Positions 47,071 through 55,420 of a DNA stretch of 64,000 nt are shown one piece after another; position 1 is the first letter of the stretch; every line of letters begins with the position of its first letter. The stretch is from Pseudomonas psychrophila HA-4 (GTDB taxonomy: Bacteria; Pseudomonadota; Gammaproteobacteria; Pseudomonadales; Pseudomonadaceae): NCBI RefSeq assembly GCF_000282975.1, contig NZ_ALJC01000062.1:1-64000 (forward strand), given 5' to 3'. The notes under the pieces are model-generated. The model searched no databases. It was not told the origin of the DNA and saw only the letters and a program-made list of their open reading frames with translations. A program made the translations under genes and the position numbers.

Positions 47071-47117
47071 TGCAGATCCTTATTGTATTTATCGTCTTCA
47101 ATGGCGCCATGCAGCGA

Positions 47118-47945
47118 TCAGTCGAAACTCACTTCGGCCTGCTGGGCGACACCGTCTGCGTTACCGGCCCACAGTTCAGCTTTGCCAGGAGCCGTCACAC
47201 GGCCTCCCACCTCGAACGGATGCGGAGCAATCAATGGGCGAACGCCGCGATAAGAGAAGTGCCTAGGACGCGCGTCAGGGTTCGCACGGCAGAACGCACG
47301 GAGGGCCAGGGTGGCGATTAACGGCCCATGCACCACCAAGCCCGGATAGCCCTCGACGTCAGTCGCGTAGGGCCAGTCGTAGTGAATCCGGTGCCCATTG
47401 AACGTCACTGCCGAGTAGCGGAACAGTAGAGTCGCAGTGGGCGTGACGCGCGCCTGCCAGGTGCCTTCAGGCAAGGGGCCGCTGCCCGTCAGTTTGGGAG
47501 GGCTGGGTTCGCGATAAACGATGTCTTGCTCTTCACGGATCGCCAGTTGCCCGTCCTGCAGATAGTCATGCTGGACCGTGACAAACAGCAATAAACCGGT
47601 CTTGCCCTGCTTTTGCTGAACATCGGTGATGGTGGAAATACGCGTCGCTTCAGCGCCCACCTTAAGCGCTGTGTGGAACTCAACACGGCCGCCCGCCCAC
47701 ATGCGATTACGGTTGTCGGCCGGTGGCAGGAAGCCCCCGCGAGCCGGATGCCCATCACCCCCCAGACCTGCGGCTTCAACCGTCGGTTGGAAGAAACACC
47801 ATTGCCATAACGCAGGCAACGGCTCACCGGTTTGTGGAGCAGTTTCGCCCAGCGTGGCGGCGATGCGAGTGACCAGATTCAGACTCAAATGATCATGAAC
47901 TTCTTCAGTGCGACCGACCCAGACGGACAGTGCGTTATCGCTCAT
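47118..47945 (-). CDS. ich: itaconyl-CoA hydratase (MaoC-like double hotdog)
   Basis: 275 residues with two hotdog halves: an N-terminal FAS1/HTD2-like region (LWQWCFFQPTVEAAGLGGDG, GFLPPADNRNRMWAGGRVEF) and a C-terminal MaoC-like part where RYSAVTFNGHRIHYDWPYAT holds the hydratase His and VVHGPLIATLALRAF follows. It matches PA0878/RipC, which hydrates itaconyl-CoA to citramalyl-CoA; mesaconyl-CoA hydratases look alike, so the itaconate call rests on context. It is the first gene of the operon, divergent from the LysR gene. Confidence 0.87.
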   Translation of the reverse strand: MSDNALSVWVGRTEEVHDHLSLNLVTRIAATLGETAPQTGEPLPALWQWCFFQPTVEAAGLGGDGHPARGGFLPPADNRNRMWAGGRVEFHTALKVGAEATRISTITDVQQKQGKTGLLLFVTVQHDYLQDGQLAIREEQDIVYREPSPPKLTGSGPLPEGTWQARVTPTATLLFRYSAVTFNGHRIHYDWPYATDVEGYPGLVVHGPLIATLALRAFCRANPDARPRHFSYRGVRPLIAPHPFEVGGRVTAPGKAELWAGNADGVAQQAEVSFD

Positions 47946-47970
47946 CGGTGATGTCCCCGTGGCTTGTTAT

Positions 47971-47989
47971 TTTGGCCATGATTGCCAAA
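47971..47989. promoter_or_regulatory. candidate LysR operator of the itaconate locus
   Basis: TTTGGCCATGATTGCCAAA is an interrupted palindrome (TTTGGC/GCCAAA) in the 143-bp space between the divergent hydratase and LysR genes. It suits a LysR-type recognition site of T-N-A form. Confidence 0.55.
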
Positions 47990-48088
47990 TGCCCGGCGGT
48001 CTGTGAATCTGCGTTTTCGTAAGGGGGCGTTCGGCTTTGCTTAACACCGGCGCCACACAGCAGCCGTCATGCTCAACGGAAATCAGCC

Positions 48089-48988
48089 ATGCACTTCGAT
48101 TTAGTCGACCTGCGACTGTTCATCCACATCGCCGAATCCCCGAGCCTGACCCAGGGTGCGCGCAAAGCCTGCATGTCCGCCGCAGCGGCCAGTGCGAGGA
48201 TCAAACACCTTGAGGAAAGCTTCGCCAATCGCCTGTTATACCGTGACAGCCGGGGCGTCGAATTGACCCCTTCAGGCAAGCTGTTCTTGCAGCATGCGCG
48301 GGTGATCATGCGCCAAGTGGACTACATGAAAAACGAGTTCACCGAATACGCTACCGAGGCCTCGGGGCATATCAAGATTTTTGCCAATACCACCGCAGCC
48401 ACCGAATTTTTGCCTGAAATGCTGGCCGGTTTTCTCGCCGAACGACCGGGAGTTACCGTCGACCTGCAAGAACGTTTGAGTCGGGATATCGTGCGCGGGG
48501 TCATGGACGGCTCAACCGACATGGGAATCATTGCAGGCCCGGTCAAGGCTGAGGGCTTGCAGGTCATCCACTTCAGCACAGACCAACTGATGCTGGTCAC
48601 CCCCCTTGAACATCCGCTGGCCCGGCGCAAGAAGGTCAAGCTGGCAGAAACCCTGGCTTACCCGCACATTGGCTTGCACGAAGGCACCACCCTGCTGCGT
48701 TTCTTGAATGAACAAGTCGCCCTGCACGGCCAAACATTGAACATGCGTATCAAGGTCTACAGCTTCGAGGCGATGTGTCGAATGGTCGAAGCGGGCGTGG
48801 GCTTGGCCATCGTGCCGGAATCATCAGCCCGCCGGCATCAACGCACCATGGGCTTGTCGATTATCGAACTCGACGAACCTTGGCGGGTCCGAGAGCGAAG
48901 CGTTCTGGTACGAGACTTGGAAGCGCTGCCCACGGTAATCCGAACCTTGATCAATATCTTGTTGGCACAAAACAGCAGCGCTGTATAA
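48089..48988 (+). CDS. itcR: LysR-family regulator of itaconate catabolism
   Basis: 299 residues with an N-terminal helix-turn-helix (LFIHIAESPSLTQGARKACM, AAAASARIKHLEESFANRL) and a C-terminal effector domain. It is divergent to the hydratase gene exactly as PA0877 (ItcR/RipR) is in P. aeruginosa, where it activates the operon in response to itaconate. GGAAATC precedes ATG 48089. The symbol is by position and family, not by measured identity. Confidence 0.82.
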   Translation: MHFDLVDLRLFIHIAESPSLTQGARKACMSAAAASARIKHLEESFANRLLYRDSRGVELTPSGKLFLQHARVIMRQVDYMKNEFTEYATEASGHIKIFANTTAATEFLPEMLAGFLAERPGVTVDLQERLSRDIVRGVMDGSTDMGIIAGPVKAEGLQVIHFSTDQLMLVTPLEHPLARRKKVKLAETLAYPHIGLHEGTTLLRFLNEQVALHGQTLNMRIKVYSFEAMCRMVEAGVGLAIVPESSARRHQRTMGLSIIELDEPWRVRERSVLVRDLEALPTVIRTLINILLAQNSSAV

Positions 48989-48998
48989 GCACTTCAGC

Positions 48999-49067
48999 CC
49001 CTGTGGAAGCGTGCTTGCTTTGACCGCAATGACCGGCCAGGCATTGAAACGGCACGCTTGGCCACAG
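48999..49067. repeat. degenerate REP-like inverted repeat
   Basis: CCTGTGGAAGCGTGC (48999-49013) and GCACGCTTGGCCACAGG (49051-49067) are complementary apart from two inserted bases. It follows the LysR gene in the spacer before the TonB operon. Confidence 0.55.
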
Positions 49068-49169
49068 GCCCTCAAGTACCCACTGTGCATTTGCGCGGTA
49101 GCCGGCAGATTGCCGCCTTTGTCGAGAGTTTGCCCGCAGCATCCAAGCAGGCCTTGAGCCAATAATCAA

Positions 49170-49193
49170 AAAACTGTCACAGATGTCAGTTTT
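49170..49193. promoter_or_regulatory. upstream palindromic operator candidate
   Basis: AAAACTGTCA (49170-49179), CAGA and TGTCAGTTTT (49184-49193) form an interrupted palindrome with core CTGTCA-N4-TGTCAG. The same core layout recurs at 49380-49395. Confidence 0.6.
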
Positions 49194-49376
49194 ATTAAGA
49201 TTCGCTCAACTATGACGCGCTACGCATCGCCTCTCGAAATAATCGTGTAAAAGCCATCAATTACAGGCTTAAACCCCTATAAATTCAAAAAAAACCACGC
49301 CAAAACAAAACTAGAAACACGTTTAAAAATACTTTTTTCTGCAACCATTCTGAAACACCACTCCCTTAGTCTCTGC

Positions 49377-49398
49377 AACCTGACACTTGTGACAGGTT
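49377..49398. promoter_or_regulatory. downstream palindromic operator candidate
   Basis: AACCTGACAC and GTGACAGGTT around TT make a 22-bp palindrome matching its complement at 18 positions. Its core CTGACA-N4-TGACAG matches the upstream site. It is 88 bp before the exbD start. Confidence 0.65.
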
Positions 49399-49442
49399 AT
49401 GCATGCCCTGTGCCCAGCAAACCTCAAGTGAGAATCTGAATG

Positions 49443-49464
49443 GGCGATCAGCCTTTTGATCGCC
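49443..49464 (+). promoter_or_regulatory. stem-loop in the exbD leader
   Basis: GGCGATCA (49443-49450) and TGATCGCC (49457-49464) form a perfect 8-bp stem with a six-base loop, ending 8 bases before the ribosome site of exbD. No T run follows, so it is more likely a leader structure than a terminator. Confidence 0.5.
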
Positions 49465-49486
49465 GCTGTGGACTGGAGTACGTGTG

Positions 49487-49894
49487 ATGCGAAGCTGGGA
49501 AGAACCTAAGAAAAAGCGCCTGCACATCGAGATCATTCCGATGATCGACGTGATGATGTTTCTGCTGGTGTTTTTCGTGTTGATCAGTCTCAACGTTATT
49601 CCTGCGCTGGGGATCAAGACTCAATTGCCAGGCGCTACCCACGCACAACAACTCAAGCCGCAGAACAAAGCCGTGATCACGTTGGGCCTGGACGATCGCC
49701 TGCAACTGGACGGTAAAGACCTGGACCAGACCGAACTGGTGGTTCAACTCAAGGCCATGGAAAACCCTGAACAAAAAATGGTGATCATCCTCAACAGCGA
49801 TGAAGGTGTTGAGGTAGCGCGCTTGGTGAGTGTGATGGACGTGCTTAAAAGCAGCGGTTTCTCCTCCGTTTCCATCGCGACCCGGAAGCTGTAA
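49487..49894 (+). CDS. exbD: ExbD, TonB-system energiser subunit
   Basis: 135 residues from ATG 49487 with TGGAG at eight bases. After a short cytoplasmic start (EEPKKKRLHIEIIPMIDVMM) comes the single membrane helix with the essential Asp in PMIDVMMFLLVFFVLISLN, then a periplasmic domain ending VSVMDVLKSSGFSSVSIATR. With ExbB it uses the proton gradient to energise TonB. It is the first gene of the unit. exbB is not adjacent as usual but lies 3.1 kb downstream, after the receptor gene. Confidence 0.92.
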   Translation: MRSWEEPKKKRLHIEIIPMIDVMMFLLVFFVLISLNVIPALGIKTQLPGATHAQQLKPQNKAVITLGLDDRLQLDGKDLDQTELVVQLKAMENPEQKMVIILNSDEGVEVARLVSVMDVLKSSGFSSVSIATRKL

Positions 49895-49897
49895 GCC

Positions 49898-50656
49898 ATG
49901 TCGGTTCTTTTCAAATCCCGCAGAGCCATCGCGTGTCTGCCAGCGATCTGCCTGCTGGCCGTGGCCGTGCACAGTGCCATGGATTCGCCCCTGAAGATCA
50001 CGCCCAAGTACGACGACAGCACTGTCGAAATCGCCCTGATTGATCCTGAAGAGTTACAACCGCCACCACCGGAGCCCGAACCCGAGCCTGTTGTCGACGA
50101 GCCGCCGCCACCGCCCGACGTGGAAGTGGTCGAAGAGCACGTTATTGAGCCACCCCCACCGCCTAAGCCCAAGCCACCGGCCCCCAAGCCGCAGCCGCCC
50201 AAGCCCAAGCCACAAGTGGTCAAGGCCGCCCCGACACCGCCCAAACCACAACCCGTGGTCCAGGCACCCGCGCCTGCCCCGACAGCGGCGCCGCAAGCAC
50301 CTGTTGCAGTGGCCAAGCCTGTCGCCCAGGCGCCACGTGCCAATCCGGCTGATCTGGAGAGCCGTTACATCGCTCGCCTGTTGGCGGAGCTAGAAAAGTA
50401 CAAGCAATACCCGCGAGGTCGCGAAGCTTCATTACAACGCCCGGAAGGCAATGTGGTGGTGTGGTTGCTGGTTGACCGAAGCGGCAAGGTGCTCGATTCG
50501 GGCATTGAAAAGAAGGCGACAAACATGCTGCTCAATCGCGCAGCACAAACCAGTTTGAAACGCCTCGATCAAGTGGTTCCTTTTCCTGAAGAAAGTTTCT
50601 CGGGCAAGGACAAATACCGCTTCAGCGCCACGCTTGTATACAACATAGAGCAATAA
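49898..50656 (+). CDS. tonB: TonB, dedicated copy
   Basis: 252 residues: a short cytoplasmic start, one membrane helix (about 10-27, ACLPAICLLAVAVHSAM), a long Pro-rich spacer (about 50-145 with PEPEP, PKPKP and PPP runs), and a C-terminal TonB domain (RYIARLLAELEKYKQYPRGR to the end, FSATLVYNIEQ). It transmits energy from ExbBD to an outer-membrane receptor. It starts three bases after exbD and precedes the receptor gene, so it probably serves that receptor. The Pro-rich spacer is GC-rich and repetitive. Confidence 0.92.
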   Translation: MSVLFKSRRAIACLPAICLLAVAVHSAMDSPLKITPKYDDSTVEIALIDPEELQPPPPEPEPEPVVDEPPPPPDVEVVEEHVIEPPPPPKPKPPAPKPQPPKPKPQVVKAAPTPPKPQPVVQAPAPAPTAAPQAPVAVAKPVAQAPRANPADLESRYIARLLAELEKYKQYPRGREASLQRPEGNVVVWLLVDRSGKVLDSGIEKKATNMLLNRAAQTSLKRLDQVVPFPEESFSGKDKYRFSATLVYNIEQ

Positions 50657-50702
50657 CTAAAGCCACTTCAGCTCCACTCATGATGTTTAGGGGGAACGCG
50701 TT

Positions 50703-52943
50703 TTGAAACTGAATACTTTATTTGCAACGTTGCTGGCCGTTGGGGTTGGCGGCTGGACTTTATCGACCCTGGCGGACGATACAGTTGATATGGGCGACGT
50801 TAAAGTAACCGGGCAAAGTCTAGGTAATGGCCACATGATTCAGGAAGAATCGCCCAAGGGCCGCTCGACGGTCACCAAAGAAGCGATGGAGGAAATGTCG
50901 CCTACGGCCAACGCCCTCGATAAGCTCAAGTACACACCGGGCATCAACGTCTCCAGCACCGACGCCTCGGGCCTCAGCGGCACTAGTTTCACTATGCGCG
51001 GCATGAACTCCGACCAGATCGGTGTCTCTGCGGACGGTATCCCGATCAACGACTCGGGCGATTACAACATCTATCCAAACTTGCTCGGTGACCCTGAGAA
51101 CTACAGTGAAGTATTCGCCACTCAGGGCTCTTCGGAAATTGACGGCCCGCATATTGGCTCCAGCGGTGGCAACATTGGCTTGGTGACCATGCGCCCGACC
51201 AAAGACTTTGGTGTCTTTGTTAAACAATCGGTCGGTTCGAACAGCTTGGACAAATCATTTATCCGTATTAATACCGGCGATATAAATGGTTTTAAAAGTT
51301 ACGTGTCGGCGTCCCACACCGAAGGTGACAAATGGCGTGGCAAAGGCGTTGTGCGTGCCGACAAAGTTGAATGGAACACATTATTTGAAGACGGCAATGG
51401 CAACTCGACCAATGCCATCATCAAATACAACCGCCAAGACAACTATAACTACAACACGCTGAGCAAAGCCCAGTTCGAGAAGTCCGGCCGCCGCCTGGAC
51501 TACGCAGAAACACCGACCTACAACAGCAGCGGCAAGTTGAACTCGTACTACAAAATTAACCGCAACCCTTTTGAAAACGTATCCGCCACCCTGACCCAGC
51601 GCTTCCAACTGCGCGACGACTTGGCGTTGACCGTTGCGCCTTACTACCTCTGGGCCAACGGCGGCAGCTTCAGCGGCCAAACGGCCAGTGGTTTGTCGTC
51701 TACCACGAGCAAAGCGGGCAACTACGACCTCAAGGGCATGGCGTACGACACGTATTACCGGCCGTCATGGACCGAAACCTGGCGCTCGGGCGTCAACACC
51801 AAATTCAAGTGGGACTTGAACGAGTTCCACAGTGTCGACGTTGGCTACTGGTACGAGCGTGCTCGTCAGCGTCAGACCCAGCCGTTTATCAGCATCGACT
51901 CAAATGGCGCACCGTCTGATATCTGGGGCGACTACAACTCAAGCGATCAGGTTAAGGACAACAATGGCGTCACCGTGCAGGGCCGCCATCAATACACCGT
52001 AACCCCGGCACAAAAACTCTGGATTCAGGACACGTGGTCCTTTACCCCGGACCTGACCCTGACGGGCGGTATCGCCTATCAGTACGTCGAGCGCGATGGT
52101 GACAACCTCGGCGACCTGTACAACAAACCTGAAAAGCGTGATGCCAAGTACCACCAGTTCTTGCCAAGCTTCAGCGCGCGCTACCAGGTCAACGATACCA
52201 ACCAGGCGTTTTACAACGTCACCCGTAACATGCGTACCCCGCCTAACTACGTGCTGTACAACGCGGGTGACTCGATCAGCACCGCACCTGAACTGAGCTG
52301 GAACCAGGAACTGGGCTGGCGCTACACCCAAGAAAACATGGCGCTGAGCGCAACCCTGTTCCGTATCTCGTACACCGACCGTCAACTGTCGACCACCAAC
52401 GCAGATGGCGACTATGAAATGCTCAACGTCGGCAGCGTCGTCAACAAAGGTCTGGAACTGGAGTGGAGCGGCTTGCTGCCGTACAACTTCAACTACTACA
52501 CCTCGTACACCTACACCGAGTCCGAGCAAAAAGACGACATCGTCTTCCGCAACAAAGACATGCCTACCGCGGGCAAGCAACTGGCTAACGTGCCCAAAAA
52601 CATGCTCAACGCCAGCATCGGCTGGGACGACAAACGCTACTACGCCAACGTCGCCGGCAAATACGTCGGCAGCTACTTCGGCGACTTGACCAACGACCAG
52701 AAGATCGCTGGCCGCACCACCGTCGACCTTAACGCCGGTGTACGCCTGCCGGTCGATAAGAAGATCCTCAAATCTGCTGCCATTCGCGTCTCGATGCTCA
52801 ACGTTTTCGACAAGGAATACCTGTCATCGGCACGCACCGTGGTGGTTAACGCTGCACCCGCCAACGGTGTGAGCGCGGCCACCCCGTTCTACAACGTCGG
52901 TGAAGAACGCACCGCCATGGTTTCTTTCGAAGCCAGCTTTTAA
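50703..52943 (+). CDS. TonB-dependent outer-membrane receptor
   Basis: 746 residues. A signal peptide (MKLNTLFATLLAVGVGGWTL and STLA) is followed by a probable TonB box near DTVDMGDVKV, a plug domain (SFTMRGMNSDQIGVSADGIP, EVFATQGSSEIDGPHIGSSG) and a 22-strand barrel ending EERTAMVSFEASF with the terminal Phe used by the BAM machinery. The only fitting start is TTG 50703, with GGGGG eight bases upstream. It is not obviously a siderophore receptor. The following nucleotidase, deaminase and nucleoside genes suggest nucleotide, nucleoside or oligonucleotide uptake. Substrate is inferred only. Confidence 0.9.
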   Translation: MKLNTLFATLLAVGVGGWTLSTLADDTVDMGDVKVTGQSLGNGHMIQEESPKGRSTVTKEAMEEMSPTANALDKLKYTPGINVSSTDASGLSGTSFTMRGMNSDQIGVSADGIPINDSGDYNIYPNLLGDPENYSEVFATQGSSEIDGPHIGSSGGNIGLVTMRPTKDFGVFVKQSVGSNSLDKSFIRINTGDINGFKSYVSASHTEGDKWRGKGVVRADKVEWNTLFEDGNGNSTNAIIKYNRQDNYNYNTLSKAQFEKSGRRLDYAETPTYNSSGKLNSYYKINRNPFENVSATLTQRFQLRDDLALTVAPYYLWANGGSFSGQTASGLSSTTSKAGNYDLKGMAYDTYYRPSWTETWRSGVNTKFKWDLNEFHSVDVGYWYERARQRQTQPFISIDSNGAPSDIWGDYNSSDQVKDNNGVTVQGRHQYTVTPAQKLWIQDTWSFTPDLTLTGGIAYQYVERDGDNLGDLYNKPEKRDAKYHQFLPSFSARYQVNDTNQAFYNVTRNMRTPPNYVLYNAGDSISTAPELSWNQELGWRYTQENMALSATLFRISYTDRQLSTTNADGDYEMLNVGSVVNKGLELEWSGLLPYNFNYYTSYTYTESEQKDDIVFRNKDMPTAGKQLANVPKNMLNASIGWDDKRYYANVAGKYVGSYFGDLTNDQKIAGRTTVDLNAGVRLPVDKKILKSAAIRVSMLNVFDKEYLSSARTVVVNAAPANGVSAATPFYNVGEERTAMVSFEASF

Positions 52944-52965
52944 CCCTCTGACTTGACCCTGTAAG

Positions 52966-52992
52966 CCAGGCCCGCCTGAACAGCGGGCCTGG
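52966..52992 (+). terminator. strong stem-loop between receptor gene and exbB
   Basis: CCAGGCCCGC (52966-52975) and GCGGGCCTGG (52983-52992) form a perfect 10-bp G+C stem with a 7-base loop. No T run follows, so it may be an attenuator or mRNA-stabilising processing point that keeps receptor levels above those of downstream genes. Confidence 0.6.
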
Positions 52993-53019
52993 GCTGTGCC
53001 CTCATAAAGGATGAACCTG

Positions 53020-53667
53020 ATGAACATGAACCTGCTGCACGACATCACTTTCTACGTCATGTACGGCGCTGCTGCACTGGCCGCGTTTGTGGTCGTTGAA
53101 CGTTGCATTTTCTTCAGTTACTCGCTGCGCAAGGCACGTCAGTTGTTACCGGCCATCAACGGCAAAATCCGCAGCGTCGAAGACCTGCCAGCCGCCTTGA
53201 CCGAACGTGACAGCCTGCCACTGCAACTGCTCTCGCAAATCTATGATGGCCGCCGTCAACTGCACTCGCACCAAGAACTCGAAGACCTGGGCCAAGCTAT
53301 TTACATTTCGATTCGCGGCAAGCTGTCACACAGCTTGTGGATCCTCGAAGCGGTGGTCGCCGGTGCGCCGTTGCTAGGCCTGCTCGGCACCATCATGGGC
53401 ATTATTGATACCTTCAAGGCCCTAGCCGAAGCCGGTGTTTCGGATCCGGGCGAAGTGTCTCGCGGCATCGGCACTGCGCTATACGCCACCGCTCTAGGGA
53501 TTGCCATCGCACTCGTGGGCATGGTGTTCAACAGCCACCTGCAAGACCGTCTGGAAACGATCAATGACAACCTGAAAATGCTTCTGCTGCGCGCAGGCCT
53601 AGGCACTCAGTACATCCCGGCTGCTGCGCCTGGCGCTGCAATCGCTGGTCAGCCACGCACCGCCTGA
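53020..53667 (+). CDS. exbB: ExbB, TonB-system proton channel subunit
   Basis: About 215 residues and three membrane helices of the MotA/TolQ/ExbB family: FYVMYGAAALAAFVVVERCI, then WILEAVVAGAPLLGLLGTIM with the conserved Gly-rich turn, and RGIGTALYATALGIAIALVG. With ExbD it forms the proton-driven motor. ATG 53020 has AAAGGATG upstream at good spacing; 53011 overlaps that site. It begins 76 bp after the receptor stop. Confidence 0.92.
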   Translation: MNMNLLHDITFYVMYGAAALAAFVVVERCIFFSYSLRKARQLLPAINGKIRSVEDLPAALTERDSLPLQLLSQIYDGRRQLHSHQELEDLGQAIYISIRGKLSHSLWILEAVVAGAPLLGLLGTIMGIIDTFKALAEAGVSDPGEVSRGIGTALYATALGIAIALVGMVFNSHLQDRLETINDNLKMLLLRAGLGTQYIPAAAPGAAIAGQPRTA

Positions 53668-53686
53668 GCCACCCCGAGGAGCCCCC

Positions 53687-55420
53687 ATGTCGAATGTATT
53701 CTTGCGCCTGCGCAACGCTAGTCTGGTGAGTGCGGTGGCGCTCGCGCTGGGCGCCTGTCACCCGCCCGGTAAACCGGTCGAGGTCAACATTGCCGCAATC
53801 AACGATTTTCACGGCAACCTCACCGCCACCCCGTTTACCTACGCGGATGCATCGGCGCCGGGCGGCAAGGTGACACTCAAGGCCGGTGGCATCAACGCCC
53901 TCAGCGGCGTGGTCGGCGAGTTGCGCAAAAGCGACCCGCACCTACTGCTGGTCGGCGCGGGAGACATGATTGGGGGCAGCCCGCCGATGTCAGCCATGTG
54001 GGCGGATGAACCGACCCTGACAGCACTCGGCACACTGGGGCTTAAATTCAGTGTGATCGGTAACCATGAACTCGATCAGGGCACGATCGAACTGCAACGC
54101 CAGATCAATGGCGGCTGCGAATCACCGCGCCCCGACAAAGCCTGTCTGTACAGCAAAGACTACACAGGCACGCGCTTCCCCTATGTGGCCGCTAACCTGA
54201 TGGATGCGCAAACCGGCAAGCCACTGTTCCCGGCCTATCGAATCGAAGAGGCTAACGGCGCGAAAATCGCATTCGTGGGCGCCGTGCTGAACAATGTCTC
54301 GGCCTATGTCAGCACCCAAAGCATGAACGGCCTGTACGCCATCGACGAAGCCGAGGCCATCAATGCGCAATTGCCAGCGCTGCATAAACTGGGGGTCGAT
54401 GCCATCGTCGCGGTGATTCACCAGGGCGGCGAAACCGTTGAACCTTACGACCAGACTGATTGCAGCCAGCTAAAAGGCGACATCATCGACGTGGCGAATC
54501 GCCTAGCGCCAGAAATCAAAGTGGTCATTACCGCTCACACTCACCAGGGCTACCTGTGCCGCCTCGGTGACAAGTTGGTCACTCAAGGCAGTTCGTTCGG
54601 GCGTCTAGTGACTCACCTCACCTTGACGGTCGACCCGGTCAAACACCAACTGCTGGATGCCAAGGCGCAGAACATTGTGGCCGACCCCAACCGCTATCCG
54701 CCGCTGCCGCAAATCGCCGCGCAACAGGCCGAAGTCGAAGCCCGCAGCCATGAACACCTGAGCAAACCCATCGCGCGGATGGCCGATACAGAAGTGAAAC
54801 GGACCCTCAATGCCGCAGGCGAATCAGCCATGGGCGATCTGGTGTCTGACGCACAACTCAAAGCTACCCGCTCACTGGGTGCACAAGTGGCGTTCATTAA
54901 CTTGGGCGGGATTCGTGCCGACCTGATTCTCGAACCCGGCCAAGAGCAATTGACCTACAGCCAGGTGGCCTCGGTGCAGCCGTTCAACAACACGCTAAAC
55001 ATCCTGACCTTGAGCGGCGCGCAACTGAAACAGCTGCTCGAACAGCAATGGCAAAACAACGGCTTCGGTTTCTACCCCTTACAGCCGTCCTCTTCACTGA
55101 CCTATCGCTGGGACCCAAGCATGCCTCAAGGCCAGCGAATCATCGCCAGCAGCATGCACATTGATGGCATGCAGGTGGTGCCTGAAATGACCTACCAGGT
55201 CACCGTTAACTCGTTCATGGCAGGCGGTGGCGACAACTTCACCGTCTTCAAGGATGCCAGCGAGCGCTTGGACACCGGGCTCAACGACCTCGACGCACTG
55301 ATCGACTACCTGCAAGTCAACGACCGTGCCGGGGAGCCGGTTGGCCAGTTGCAGCCGCAAAAACGCATCCAACAGGTCGAAACCCGCCTGACTAATGCCG
55401 CTGCGAGCACCCTGCCATGA
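53687..55420 (+). CDS. lipoprotein bifunctional metallophosphatase / 5'-nucleotidase
   Basis: 577 residues of the UshA/5'-nucleotidase family, made as a lipoprotein (ALALGAC, Cys24). The metallophosphatase domain carries NDFHGN (39-43), VGAGDMIGGSP, GNHELDQ (from 125), VIHQGGE and ITAHTHQGYL, all metal ligands; the C-terminal nucleotidase domain has LGGIRADL, SVQPFNNTL and FMAGGGDNFTVF with substrate-stacking aromatics. It should strip phosphate from nucleotides in the periplasm to give nucleosides for NupC. It lies 19 bp after exbB and overlaps cdd by four bases. Confidence 0.9.
   Translation: MSNVFLRLRNASLVSAVALALGACHPPGKPVEVNIAAINDFHGNLTATPFTYADASAPGGKVTLKAGGINALSGVVGELRKSDPHLLLVGAGDMIGGSPPMSAMWADEPTLTALGTLGLKFSVIGNHELDQGTIELQRQINGGCESPRPDKACLYSKDYTGTRFPYVAANLMDAQTGKPLFPAYRIEEANGAKIAFVGAVLNNVSAYVSTQSMNGLYAIDEAEAINAQLPALHKLGVDAIVAVIHQGGETVEPYDQTDCSQLKGDIIDVANRLAPEIKVVITAHTHQGYLCRLGDKLVTQGSSFGRLVTHLTLTVDPVKHQLLDAKAQNIVADPNRYPPLPQIAAQQAEVEARSHEHLSKPIARMADTEVKRTLNAAGESAMGDLVSDAQLKATRSLGAQVAFINLGGIRADLILEPGQEQLTYSQVASVQPFNNTLNILTLSGAQLKQLLEQQWQNNGFGFYPLQPSSSLTYRWDPSMPQGQRIIASSMHIDGMQVVPEMTYQVTVNSFMAGGGDNFTVFKDASERLDTGLNDLDALIDYLQVNDRAGEPVGQLQPQKRIQQVETRLTNAAASTLP

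Larger units (their letters stand above)
49068..49486 (+). other. long 5' region of the TonB-nucleoside operon
   Basis: About 420 bases without a gene. It is A/T-rich from 49190 to 49370 and holds two related palindromes (49174-49189 and 49380-49395) and a stem-loop shortly before exbD. The operon promoter should be here, but I cannot fix its position by eye. Confidence 0.6.

Noticed and set aside
49174-49189. possible PhoB box (CTGTCAC..GTCAG) because a phosphatase gene is downstream
   Set aside because: A Pho box is a direct repeat of CTGTCAT with 4-bp spacing. Here the halves are inverted and a second site of the same inverted form exists, so a different dimeric regulator is more likely.
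49740-50343. Gly-rich 199-codon frame on the - strand
   Set aside because: It is the shadow of the Pro-rich spacer of TonB; Pro codons read backward give Gly.
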